The notes beneath the pieces were generated by a model, which did no database searches, was not told the origin of the DNA, and was given only the letters and a program-made list of their open reading frames with translations. Both the position numbers and the translations under genes were made by a program. A stretch of 64,000 nucleotides of DNA, taken from contig OZ023211.1 in NCBI GenBank assembly GCA_963995525.1, forward strand, positions 54,227,689 to 54,291,688. The letters run 5' to 3'. Shown here piece by piece: positions 50,533-60,919 of this stretch (positions are counted from its first letter, which is position 1; each line of letters begins with the position of its first letter). This DNA is from Escarpia spicata (lineage: Eukaryota; Annelida; Polychaeta; Sabellida; Siboglinidae).

Positions 50533-53500
50533 CACACAAGACATACATACACAACACACACACAGATGTTCTGTTATTTACTTGTTGAATACAGCTGTTT
50601 TTCGTACATTCAACAGCAGGAGAAGTACGGACTAAACATCTGTGGTGAAGGAGGCGAGTATGAGACATTTACCCTCGACTGTCCACTCTTCAACAAACGC
50701 ATTGTCATGTAAGTACTTGATGTGAACCCGGTGACCTCTATGGGACAGATTCAGAAGTTGCGTTTAGTAAAATCAGTGTTTTTTCTGCAAAGAAAATATA
50801 ACAATTTCAAGGTGTTCAGCTCCAGGACACAGCTATATCTGGAGCTAAGTTTTGAAGAGGAATGCACAGAAGTGAATCTGTGAAACTGCCTAAAATGACT
50901 TGTTTTTTTCACGCTTTTCTCAAGTATGAGAAAAATGAATGAACTTGTACAGGAATTATTGACACATTGAGTGTGCTCCAACACTGTAACATGCCAGATT
51001 CTGTTTACTAGCAAAAATGATCATCCTCCAGATAACACTACATTCACACTTAAGAGTAATAATAAATGATGTAAATTTGAATCGGTTTTTTACATTATGA
51101 CCAGTTTTGTCAAATGTCTCCAACTGATCAGCGGTCCTCGGATCGATTGCAGAAAATATGCGTAACATAATGAACAATTAATTTGCATCCATCTAATGTA
51201 TGGCATGAACTAGAAAACTGGTAAGAACGCTAATTTTGAAAACAATAAAGGCCTTAGTTTTCTCCCACAGATTTCTTCTAGATTAATTTCTGTAACATTT
51301 GGCACCCAATGTGCAAGTCGTCTAGGAGAAAATATTAACAGACCACCTATCACATTACATACACATATATGCATACGTATGCTGCTATAGTTGATGATAT
51401 TATTTATTATAGTTTGAACCTGTTATGTTAAACCACAGACAACTCTGCATTAATTATTAATTAATTATTACATTCAACCACAACTGTGCCCTGTCTCCAC
51501 TGCGGCAGTCTTTGTCCATGTTTCAGAGATGACCAGGAGGTGGTCGTCCACTCTGACGATGCCTTTGCCCCGGTCGCCTTCCTACATTTCAAGAGCATGC
51601 ACCTGGAGAAGAAAGAAGTGGTAGGCACCCTTCTTCATCACCTAGTCTGCCGCATAATACACACACCAACATCTCTCCACCCTTCCTGAAAGGGTCGTCA
51701 CATACATTCACAAAGTTCTAAAATATGTTACACACTGGAAATAAATTGTTACAGTGGCCCCACCTAGCGAGTGAAACATGTAAATGCAAAGTGTTGCAAA
51801 AACCCATTTTATATCGTACAAATTGCAAGTCCCATACCACACATTGGTGTTGTGTGGGGCGGGGGTGGTTAAGTGTTGTGTGGCGTGGTGGCGGTGGTTA
51901 AGTGTTATGTAGGGCGGGGGTGGTTAAGCATTGTGTGGGCTGGGAGTGGTTGAGTGGGATGGTGGTGGTTAAGTGTTGTGTGGGGCGGTGGTTAACAAGA
52001 TTTAACAAGATTGCCGACCAGAGCTGTAAGCTCTGGACGGCATGTGGACAAGGAAGCCTTTGGCTTATCGAGAGTCCAACAATTTTCCACCTGGTTAAGT
52101 GCTGTATGGGGCGGGGATGGTTAAGTGTTGTATGTTATGGGGTGATTAAGGGTTGTGTGGGGCAGGGGTGGTTAAGTGTTGTGTGGGGTGGTGGTGGTGG
52201 TTAAGTGTTGTGTGGGGTGGGGGTGGTTAAGTGTTGTGTGGGGTGGTGGTGGTGGTTAAGTGTTGTGTGGGGTGGGGCTGGTTAAGTGTTGTGTGGGGTG
52301 GTGGTGGTGGTTAAGTGTTGTGTGGGGTGGGGATGGTTAAGTGTTGTGTGGGGTGGTGGTGGTGGTTAAGTGTTGTGTTGGGTGGTGGTGGTGGTTAAGT
52401 GTTGTGTGGGGTGGGGCTGGTTAAGTGGGGTGGTGGGGGTGGTGGTGGTGGTTAAGTGTTGTGTGGGGTGGGGCTGGTTAAGTGGGGTGGTGGTGGTGGT
52501 GGTGGTGGTTAAGTGTTGTGTGGGGTGGTGGTGGTGGTGGTTAAGTGTTGTGTGGGGTGGGGGTGGTTAAGTGTTGTGTGGGGTGGTGGTGGTGGTTAAG
52601 TGTTGTGTGGGGTGGGGCTGGTTAAGTGGGGTGGTGGTGGTGGTTAAGTGTTGTGTGGGGTGGTGGTGGTTGTTAAGTGTTGTGTGGGGTGGTGGTGGTG
52701 GTTAAGTGTTGTGTGGGGTGGGGCTGGTTAAGTGTTGTGTGGGGTGGTGGTGGTGGTGGTTAAGTGTTGTTTGGGGTGGTGGTGGTGGTTAAGTGTTGTG
52801 TGGGGTGGGGTGGTGGTTAAGTGTTGTGTGGGGTGGGGGTGGTTAAGTGTTGTGTGGGGTGGGGGTGGTTAAGTGTTGGGTGGGGTGGGGCTGGTTAAGT
52901 GTTGTGTGGGGTAGGGCTGGTTAAGTGTTGTGTGGGGTGGGGGTGGTTAAGTGTTGTGTGGGGTGGGGGTGGTTAAGTGTTGTGTGGGGTGGTGGTGGTT
53001 AAGTGTTGTGTGGGGTGGTGGTGGTGGTTAAGTGTTGTGTGGGGTGGTGGTGGTGGTTAAGTGTTGTGTGGGGTGGTGGTGGTTAAGTGTTGTGTGGGGT
53101 GGTGGTGGTGGTTAAGTGTTGTGTGGGGTGGTGGTGGTGGTTAAGTGTTGTGTGGGGTGGGGGTGGTTAAGTGTTGTGTGGGGTGGTGGGGGTGGTTAAG
53201 TGTTGTGTGGGGTGGTGCTGGTGGTTAAGTGGGGTGGGGGTGGTTAAGTGTTGTGTGTGGTGGTGGTTAAGTGTTGTGTGGGGTGGTGGTGGTTAAGTGT
53301 TGTGTGGGGTGGTGGTCGTGGTTAAGTGTTGTGTGGGGTGGGGATGGTTAAGTGTTGTGTGGGGTGGTGGTGGTGGTTAAGTGTTGTGTGGGGTGGTGGT
53401 GGTGGTGGTTAAGTGTTGTGTGGGGTGGGGGTGGTTAAGTGTTGTGTGGGGTGGGGGTGGTTAAGTGTTGTGTGGGGTGGTGGTGGTTAAGTGTTGTGTG

Positions 53501-56500
53501 GGGTGGAGCTGGTTAAGTGTTGTGTGGGGTGGAGGTGGTTAAGTGTTGTTTGGGGTGGGGCTGGTTAAGTGTTGTGTGGGGTGGAGGTGGTTAAGTGTTG
53601 TGTTTGGTCATCACCACATGTCATAGGGAAAATAAATATATACAGTGGCCTCACCACCAAAAGAAGCAGTTTAATGAAAATTGTCACAAAAGGCCATTTT
53701 GGGTAATAAAAATCGCAAGTGCCACATCATGTTTTGGTGGGGGTGTTGAACCAGTCTAAATGTAGGACCTTGTCTTGGACTTTGAGAACTTATGAGGCCC
53801 TCTCTAACAAGATAACATCACACTGCTATCCAGAACAAAAACAATCTTTACATATCATCTTCCTCAGTACTCTCAATCTGACCACTGCATTCACTTTAGT
53901 TTGATCTTGTAATCCAAACAGGGTATTGCACAAGGACTTGCAGCAAGACTGGTGGACTTACCAATGAAGAGAAGCGAACACTTGATGGCTGAGTTGCTCA
54001 CCAGAGGGAGCCTGAGTGAACTACAAGACGTGACGGGCAGTAGTGACCGTGTCGAGACAGAGCACTGTATTGACTGCACAAAGAACAGAATGGAAGGTTT
54101 GTAAATGGCGTCTCTCAACGCGGCTTTACAGAGATTTGGTGAAGACGTTGTAATGTTGTGTATATTTTATGCAGTATGATTATATTATTAGTACATGACT
54201 GTAGACAGTGGTGGATATTTGTGTACGAATAGTCTTCCTTCCATAAATTGCAGCGTGGCTGAATGCTTCCCAGAGATGTTGAGATGGTGTTTGATTGATC
54301 AGGTCTGCCAGGGAGTAAAATGTAAAGCGCTTTGAGCAGTCCTGGGGACTGGATACTGCGCTATGTAAGAACATAACCTTTACCTTATTACAATGAATAT
54401 TTCAAGATTAACATCCAGAAAATTAACTCTAGATGGCAGGTGGACAAGGAATCCTTTTGGCTTATCGAGAGTCCAATACTTTTTATTTATGTGTATCCCG
54501 CCCTTTAAGGTATGTGTCAATTTTATTTTTAAACATATTCATGCTATTAGCACCAACATAATCAGTTCCATTCATTTACAGTCCTTTATGGGAATGAGAA
54601 GTTTCTTATATCTAATCTACACTGCTCCTTTACTAATGTAACTTCATGTCCTCTGGTCCTTTTATGTTTCTTAACTGAGAAAACAATATTTCTATCAATA
54701 TTTTCATAACCATTCATTATTTCAAACACTTTTATCTGATCTCCTCGCAATCTCCTGGTCTCTAGTGTTGTTAAACCATGTCCTTCCTGCGATATGGCCT
54801 TCACGCTTGATTACAATATTCTAAATGAGACTTAACTATTGTTTTGTACAGCAGTATTATTAGCTCTTTTTCCTTATACGTTCTGTTTCGCCTAATTAAT
54901 CCAAGGATTTTATTTCCCTTTGAAGCGGCAATACCGCACTGCTCTGAAACCTTCATATCAGCACTAATGGTTAACCTTAAGTCCTTTTCTTTTACAGTAG
55001 TAGTTAGTACAGAACCTCCCACTGTATATTGTACATCTTTATTCCCATGTCCTGTGTGGAGGTATTTACATTTCCCAAAATTGAATAACATTTTACCTGC
55101 ATCTTCAGCAGACTGAAGTTACGGCTGTGTCACATAACCATTGTCATGTGACAGCTGGAGCAGGACTGGTTGGAGCTCCTGGCCGACATCGCAGTTCAGT
55201 GTAGGTTTCCCTCTGTGGATATTGATCGTCTCCTTTATTTTTCTTCTCCCAGTTCTCCTTACAGTCTAGGATTGCAACATCCTCCATTGAACATGGTGGA
55301 CTGTGTTCAGTTTGGGTTCACTTACAGATGATAGGGGTTGGCGACAAGATAGATGTTCTTTGATTCTTGTGCCAAGTGTTCTAGCTGTTTTTCCCGTATA
55401 TTGTTGATCACAATAATAATAATAATAATTAGAGCATTTATAAATTGCCGTGACTCCAGATTACCCTGTTCGAAGGTGCTGAGAAAAAAAGAGTAAAAAA
55501 GTTGAGATTGTATAAACATAAAAAATATATCACAAAAAAATCATAAAAACGTGGCACCAAATGTCCATTAAAATGATTAAGAAACTTATAAAAACATTAA
55601 AAAACAGCACTAGAAATTTAAGATAATAAAAACATAGCATAGAATAAATAATCATTAACAATCATTCTGGGCCTTGTATATCATGTACCACTGAGATGTC
55701 AGTCAGGAGCTCCCACCAGTCCTGCTCCAGCTTGTGTCACGTGACATTGGTCAGGTGACATACCAGTCTGCTGAAGAGGACCTTGAGAGGTCATTGTGTA
55801 TAATATTAATAAGTGAGAAATCGGGTCATCAATCCATTTAAACACTTTTCAATAGTGTGTATTTACTTAGATTGTTTCTTGGTTTTTGAGTGTGTTGACT
55901 TCCCCTCCTTTTTAATTGTATTCTCAAGAAATGTTTGTATTTTTTAATATTTCCACCAACTTACTCGGTCTTTGTTGGTTGAGGGAAAATCAAAGAAGCA
56001 ATAAACATCCTTCGAGTGTAACCTGCCCTGAACTGAAACTTTGACCAGTAAATCCCTCCCATTTTCTCCAGTTTCTGTTGCATGACCTAATAGTGAGGTA
56101 CGCTAAAGTAATAAATTTTCACATCTGGACAAAAGCATGAAATTTGGTACAGATGACCTTGATACCATACTATTTCAGAATTTTGATGGAAGCAACCGGA
56201 GATTTTGAAGCTTCTGCCATTTTGTGAAAAATTCAAAATGGCCGCAACCCGAAATCGAAAATTGCCAGATCTCTGGAACCTGTGCTCCGATTTGGATGAT
56301 CTTAGTGTCGTTTCTAGGGTTTTTGGGAGTGCTGAAGTGATTGGTGAAGTTTTTTAATCGATTTATGGTCAAGGTCACATGCTAAGGGTCAATATGCAGG
56401 TAAAATTTCCGCTAAAGCACTACTTTCTTAATATTTTCTCTGGGGTCAAGGTCCCATGTTCGGGATTAAGGTCAGTTTGGTTTCATAACTTTGCTGTTTA

Positions 56501-59500
56501 TCAAAGCTACGTGTATGTGGCATTGGGCCTTTCACAGAATATGGTATAGGCAGTGGATATCACAGCATGATATTGGCAGTGGAAAATATAAAGTTTAAAT
56601 ATATTGTAGTGGAAAACATAAAGTTTATTTCAAATCAGTGAAAGGAATACCCTTAAGACCATGACATAGGGCTTAGGCATCACCAGTTACACATTTACAT
56701 ACTATTTATAGGCAATCAACTTGCAGGATCGCATCAAAATCCTTCTCACCAGCAAGACGTTTTGCATACATGAAATCTTTTATTATTTACAGTCCATCGT
56801 TGTTGATGTATCCACCTTCACAGTGACAAAGACTAGTGCATTTAATACCTGCCCTGGCACATTTGCAGTTTCCTCTGCAGGCTTTTCCACATCCACAGTG
56901 GTGAAGGAGGGCACACGCTTTGGTTGCGTCGGCCTGCACTGTCCAGAATGGTGCCCAGACTTTCGTTTTCACGTCTTGCACCCAACCCTACTCTGAAGCA
57001 TCTGGAACATCTTGGTGTCGTTGCCTTGCTTGTCTCCAGATATAACCCGCTTGGTGCAGAGCTCGTCTTGCATGCTGGAGCAGGGCTTCCTGTGTGGGGG
57101 ATGTGGTCGAGCGTCCGAGTACCATAAGTGAAGAGTTGACATCTGGCATCATTCACCCTTGAGCACCCACTGCTCTTGCTGTACATGACAACAGTCCAGC
57201 GTTCAAGGCATGCCATATGGATGGAGTCGAGTGTCGGGAGTCTAGGGTCGTCGGAAAGAGATATTGTCATCATCGCTGTTGGCCACTTTGGCAGTCTTGG
57301 TTTGATGGAGTTGTGGATATGCTTTGGAACTAGAAAAGCCTTTCAGCACATCCCCGTTCTGCAATCACCCAAAGACTTGGTCCTGAGAAGTCGGTCATGC
57401 TTCCACTGTTCCATTCCTTCATCGGGTGTGATACGACGTTGTCTTTCCTTGGCATCGGTAAGAAAACTGCCTGGGCAGCATGGCAGGCATACCCAGACCT
57501 TACTGAAACACTACTTGCTCTTTCCGACGACCCTATACTCTTGGTGATGCCTAAGCCCTATGTCATGGTGTTAAGGGTATTCCTTTCAATGATTTGAAGT
57601 AAACTTTGTTTCCCACTACAATATATTTATATTTAAACTTTATATTTTCCACAGCCAATATCATGCTGTGATATCCACTGCCTATATCATATTCCGTGAA
57701 AGGCCCAATGCCACATGCACGTAGCTTTGATAAACAGCAAAGTTATGAAACCATACTGACCTTGATCCCGAACATGGGACCTTGACCCCAATATTGATGG
57801 AATGATCTCATCGATGGACTAAGGATACATGAAGACCCCATGAACTACATCAATGTAATAATAATCGTACTGGAGGATACCAGATATACCGGTTACATAA
57901 GAGAAAATATTAAGAAAGTAGTGCTTTAGTGGAAATTTGACCTTCATATTGACACATAGCATGTGACATTGACCCTAAATCGATTCAAAAACTTCACCAA
58001 TCCCTTCAGCATTCTCAAAAACCCTAGAAACGACACTAAGATCATCCAAATCGGAGCACAGGTTCCAGAGATGTGGTAATTTTTTTATTTCGGGTTGCCG
58101 CCATTTTGAATTTTGCACAAAATGGCAGAAGCATCTAAAAAAATTTCAGGTTGCTTCCATCAACATTCTGAAATAGTAATGGTATCAAGGTCATCTGTGT
58201 CAAATTTCATGCTTTTGTCCTGATGTGAAAATGTATTACTTTAACGTCCCTCACTATCACGATCGCCATGCCAGTGGATACAAGGGGGTCATTGCACCTT
58301 GATATTGACCCTCAAAATGTGTGACCATAACCCCCAATTGAAAACAAATATCTATCAATCCACCCAGGGTGTATGTAAACCCCACAGTGGATACCAATTA
58401 CCTATGAACTGGTAGTGAGGACACACAGCTGGGTGTTTACTCGTGTTTTACTGACTATTTGACCCTATCATTGACCTCTAGCATGTGACCTTGACCCTAA
58501 TTCGATTCAAAAACTTCACCAGTCACTTCAGCACCCCCAAAATCCCGAGAAACGACACTAAGATCATCCAAATCGGATCACAGGTTCCAGAGATCTGGCA
58601 ATTTTTGATTGCGGGTGGCGGCCATTTTGGATTTTGCACAAAATGGCAGAAGCATCAAAATCTCAGGTTGCTTCCATCAAAATTCTGAAATAGTATGATA
58701 TCAAGGTCATCTGTACAAAATTTCATGCTTTTGTCCAGATGTGAAAATTTACGGCCTAACCTGACATTAATGTCCCTCACTATAAACATTAGGTTTCCAT
58801 ATACTGGTACACATTATGCATACAGACACAGTTTCCATATATACATTCTGAAGCTGCATCTTATGTTCATTTCTGTTGCAGTAAGTCATATGTGTCATCA
58901 CCAAAACAAATCTGGCTACTTGTGGATATCGGGCATCGTTGGTCGAGACACAGATGGCGCCACTGTTGGTGAGCAGACGGAGGCGGCTATGCAATTGCTG
59001 AAGTGTGAGTTCTTGTCCTTCTTGGCTGCTATAGCAAGGTGGATTTTTTTGGCGGGTCTGAAGAGGTATAGTTGGAGGTGTTTGGAGAGCCTGAAGATTG
59101 TTTTTGGCAGCCTCAACGGGGTGCAATTGAAGGATTTTGGAGAGCCTGAAGGTGGGGTTTTTGGGGGTAGCCTCAAGCAGGTGCAAATGTAGGTCTTTGG
59201 ACAGCCTGAAGGTGTTTTGGGGGAGCCTCAACAGGGTGCAATTGAAGGTTTTTGGTGAGCCTGAAGTTGAGGTTTTTTGGTGAGCCTCAAGAGTGTGCAA
59301 ATGGAGGTTTTTATTGAGCCCCTCGAATATTCACCACATTCCGATGCCTATGTATATGAATTTACCTGTACCTTAACATACCTTTATAATGAATGTGTTT
59401 GGGTTGTACTTTCAGGTGAACTGGAGAAGCATGGCTACAGCACTCATGACCTTTTAGCTGTCTTCCTCTATGTATCATCCATGGTGGACTTTGCCCACAT

Positions 59501-60489
59501 CAACACCGTCTACAGACGATACTTCACTCTCAATCCGCCTGTCAGGTGACTTGTTTTAACCTGCTACAATTTATGACAATTTCTGAAATAGTCTTGTCAA
59601 GGAATTGAGATAGTTGCAAGTTTTATTTTATTTTATTTTATTCATGGCAGAATGTTTGGCTGATATTCAAATTTAATATTGAATTTGTCTTATTCATCTG
59701 CTAGAACAACTGTCCCAAAAGTGAAGCCTTTGCGTGTTTATTACATTCCTGTAAGTTAAACTGATGTTCTCAGACATTTGACATTATGTCGTGCATTCTA
59801 TGCTGGTATGTAATGACTCAACATCCTGTTCTGCCACCTAGTGGTTACCCTTCTTACCCAGGGCCCTTGGTGTCCTATTGTCTTCTCTACTATGCAGCGC
59901 AAACTTACCAGAATAGGAAATCTAATAAATTGCAATGTTTGACAGACACTTGAATAGACTTACAAATACTTCAAAGATATGTGAATACATTGATCTTTTA
60001 AATATTCGAATGTGGTTACATCAAACGTACACATATACTGGTGAATATGAATACATGGGAAATAATCTGAAGGCATTGAAATATATTGTATTAAAATACA
60101 ACCATTCGTTGACCTATTGACATAGTTGTTGAACTCTAGTCTTGATAGACCAAAGCCTTCCTAGTTCTTTTGTTCTCTGGATTTCTTGTTCTGGGTGACA
60201 ATTTTGATAACTAATGCTAAAATCCATTCCGTCAAGGAGAAACAAGTAATGCAAATGGAGCTCCACAAATGTTGACCCTCGATGTGACGCAGACTTTACA
60301 GCCTCGTGACATTTGTCTGCCTCCAGGGTCTGTGTCCAAGTGGCACTGCCAACTGGTGTGGCACTTCAGATGGACTGCATCGCCCACAGGAACACAGGTG
60401 ACGTGGCACTTGAGCGCCACACGATGCATGTACAGAGCGTGTCACACTGGGCTCCAGCCAACATTGGCCCTTACAGCCAGGCTGTGAAG
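43764..60489 (+). CDS. DPH6: Diphthine-ammonia ligase with C-terminal RidA-like domains, partial (3' end outside window)
   Basis: Catalyses the last step of diphthamide synthesis on elongation factor 2, the ATP-dependent amidation of diphthine. Exons: 43764-43786, 46751-46842, 47634-47818, 48696-48769, 49212-49330, 49674-49738, 50617-50708, 51527-51620, 53922-54096, 58882-59004, 59416-59545 and 60327-60489; 445 codons, phases consistent. Exon 1 encodes only MRVVALI plus two bases of the serine of the PP-loop SGGKDS in exon 2. Then come [47 protein letters not shown] and [17 protein letters not shown], the hallmark of the ATP-binding domain. After DAFAPVAF and a linker, exons 10-12 give a RidA/YjgF-like domain ([30 protein letters not shown]), and a second begins at [13 protein letters not shown]. 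This fused form is known in yeast Dph6; the human protein lacks the tail. The next exon lies beyond the terminal minisatellite. Confidence 0.96.
43855..43995. repeat. Palindromic CTAGTAGTACT-rich sequence
   Basis: Nested palindromes (actagtagtactactactag, tactagtagtgtagaca) sit among four gtgtagac copies. It lies in DPH6 intron 1 just after the first donor. It may be a small MITE or a hairpin. Confidence 0.5.
44000..46750. other. DPH6 intron 1, no further gene recognised
   Basis: About 2.7 kb with scattered short frames but no recognised domain, RNA gene or clear transposon end. A poly-T/poly-A hairpin lies near 45577-45610. Confidence 0.4.
47325..47500 (-). mobile_element. Truncated 3' end of a LINE-like element
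   Basis: Shares ggtggacaaggaagcc, tttggcttatcgagagtcc and tatgtgtatcccgccc with 51994-52095 and 54395-54545. A stem (tgccacc ... ggtggca, inner agag/ctct) precedes the shared block. In the 54 kb copy this text lies just 3' of a minus-strand reverse-transcriptase tail, which suggests it is that LINE's 3' end. Confidence 0.6.
48285..48695 (+). repeat. 33-bp minisatellite, about 12 copies, built on the DPH6 exon 4 acceptor
   Basis: The unit is AGTTGTTCAGGTTGAGCC followed by GTCTGATTGTTTCAT or CAG. The final unit ends TGATTGTTTCAG and is the acceptor used by exon 4 (48696, AGTGGGACAGAC). The outer units keep TTTCAG|AG, whereas the central, most homogeneous ones read TTTCATAG, so the original AG is changed in them. 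Confidence 0.92.
49695..49902 (+). repeat. 52-bp tandem repeat, four copies, built on the DPH6 exon 6 donor
   Basis: The last 39 bases of exon 6 plus the donor and 13 intronic bases (agtgagatattcccacacat, ggttgacatg|gtaggt) are repeated three more times. Copies 2 and 3 retain ATG|GTAGGT; copy 4 has ATGACAGGT, so its donor is lost. Use of the second donor adds VGFRELSK and then a stop. Confidence 0.93.
50305..50570. repeat. (CA)n / (ACGC)n microsatellite
   Basis: Imperfect ACACAC, ACGC and ACATAC units in DPH6 intron 6, ending about 45 bp upstream of the exon 7 acceptor. Long ORFs here are artefacts. Confidence 0.97.
51735..53745 (+). repeat. G-rich minisatellite flanked by 120-bp direct repeats
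   Basis: About 1.75 kb (51850-53605) of units TTAAGTGTTGTGTGGGG followed by variable TGG runs, in DPH6 intron 8. The flanks are themselves related in direct orientation: 51738-51860 (aataaattgttacagtggcc ... attgcaagtcccataccaca) and 53628-53745 (aataaatatatacagtggcc ... atcgcaagtgccacatcatg). The G-runs on the plus strand, and therefore on the transcript, could form G-quadruplexes. Confidence 0.93.
51994..52095 (-). mobile_element. LINE-like 3' end fragment inserted in the minisatellite
   Basis: Interrupts the G-rich array between repeat units. It begins aacaagatttaacaagatt and carries the stem agagctgtaagctct and the shared block ggacaaggaagcctttggct. A short repeat at the tip (aacaagattt) is compatible with a LINE 3' terminus. 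It is a sibling of 47325-47500 and 54395-54545. Confidence 0.65.
54395..55125 (-). mobile_element. Non-LTR retrotransposon: C-terminal reverse-transcriptase region and 3' end
   Basis: On the minus strand 55116-54801 encodes [51 protein letters not shown] and SHLEYCNQA, the region after the RT active site in CR1/Rex-like LINEs. In another frame, 54804-54586 gives [20 protein letters not shown]. The frames are shifted, so it is a pseudogene. The shared 3' block lies at 54403-54545. Confidence 0.88.
55105..55800. mobile_element. Inverted-repeat-bounded element with possible Penelope-like or LINE fragment
   Basis: The arms 55105-55190 (cagcagactgaagttacgg ... agctggagcaggactggttg) and 55695-55795 are reverse complements with moderate divergence. 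The interior near 55205-55300, read on the minus strand, includes [16 protein letters not shown], which resembles the linker segment of Penelope-type retroelement proteins. That match is weak. Confidence 0.45.
56091..58256. mobile_element. 2.2-kb transposon with very long inverted repeats and inverted coding halves
   Basis: The tips are tagtgaggtacgctaaagta (56091) and its near reverse complement at 58237-58256. The arms are roughly 56091-56690 and 57543-58256, sharing aaaagcatgaaatttggtac, cgacactaagatcatccaaa and tgtgatatccactgcctata in opposite orientation. The centre encodes pieces of a transposon-associated protein family: plus-strand 57236-57545 gives [31 protein letters not shown] and [14 protein letters not shown] with GKKTAWAAW. 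Minus-strand 57222-56787 gives [20 protein letters not shown] and a cysteine-rich CXC-like end ([20 protein letters not shown]). It lies in DPH6 intron 9. Confidence 0.82.
58440..58795. mobile_element. Solo inverted-repeat arm of the 56091-58256 element
   Basis: Matches the right arm at about 57948-58256 in direct orientation (gattcaaaaacttcaccagt, cgacactaagatcatccaaa, aaatttcatgcttttgtcc) and ends in the same tip tccctcacta. No partner arm follows, and DPH6 exon 10 begins 87 bp later. Confidence 0.8.
59035..59345. repeat. Expanded copy of the GAGCCTCAA/GTGCAAATGGAGG dispersed repeat
   Basis: Seven or so units of about 38-45 bp (gagcctgaaggtg..., gagcctcaacagggtgcaat, gaggttttttgg) are followed by the gaatattcaccacattccgatg segment, as in 8265-8450. 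It lies in DPH6 intron 10, starting 30 bp after the exon 10 donor. Confidence 0.7.
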
Positions 60490-60919
60490 GTAGCATTGGC
60501 ATTTCTTAGTTCATTGTATTTGCTCGTGAATGCTAATTCTTGTTGACATTTTAGTTCCGTTTGGGCTACGTTGTAAAGATATTTTAGCAGAAATATAATT
60601 GCATTTATGTTGTATTTAGAGATGAGTCTAGATTTGTGGCAATTATTGTGTTATTGTACTTATAGCGAAATAATATTAAATTAACAAGTAACTTCAGTAC
60701 CTTATAATTCCTCTGATTGTAATATCAGACAATGTATCAAGCTTACAATTTTCATACCTTCTTATATATATATAGACTCCCAAGAATCCTATGTAAACAT
60801 TAATATGATCAAATAGACCAATCGTTAAACCTTTATTTAATCCATTTGCATACATTGTCAATGGTAAATGCTCCAATGCATTGCATTCTGTCTACAATTT
60901 CTCCGTGCTGGTTAATGGT

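Noticed and set aside
50159..50668. 169-codon minus-strand ORF
   Set aside because: Mostly translation of the CA/ACGC microsatellite, antisense to DPH6.
56175..56378. 67-codon minus-strand ORF, also seen as a plus-strand ORF at 58485-58688
   Set aside because: It recurs only because both positions are arms of the same inverted-repeat element; no protein family was recognised.
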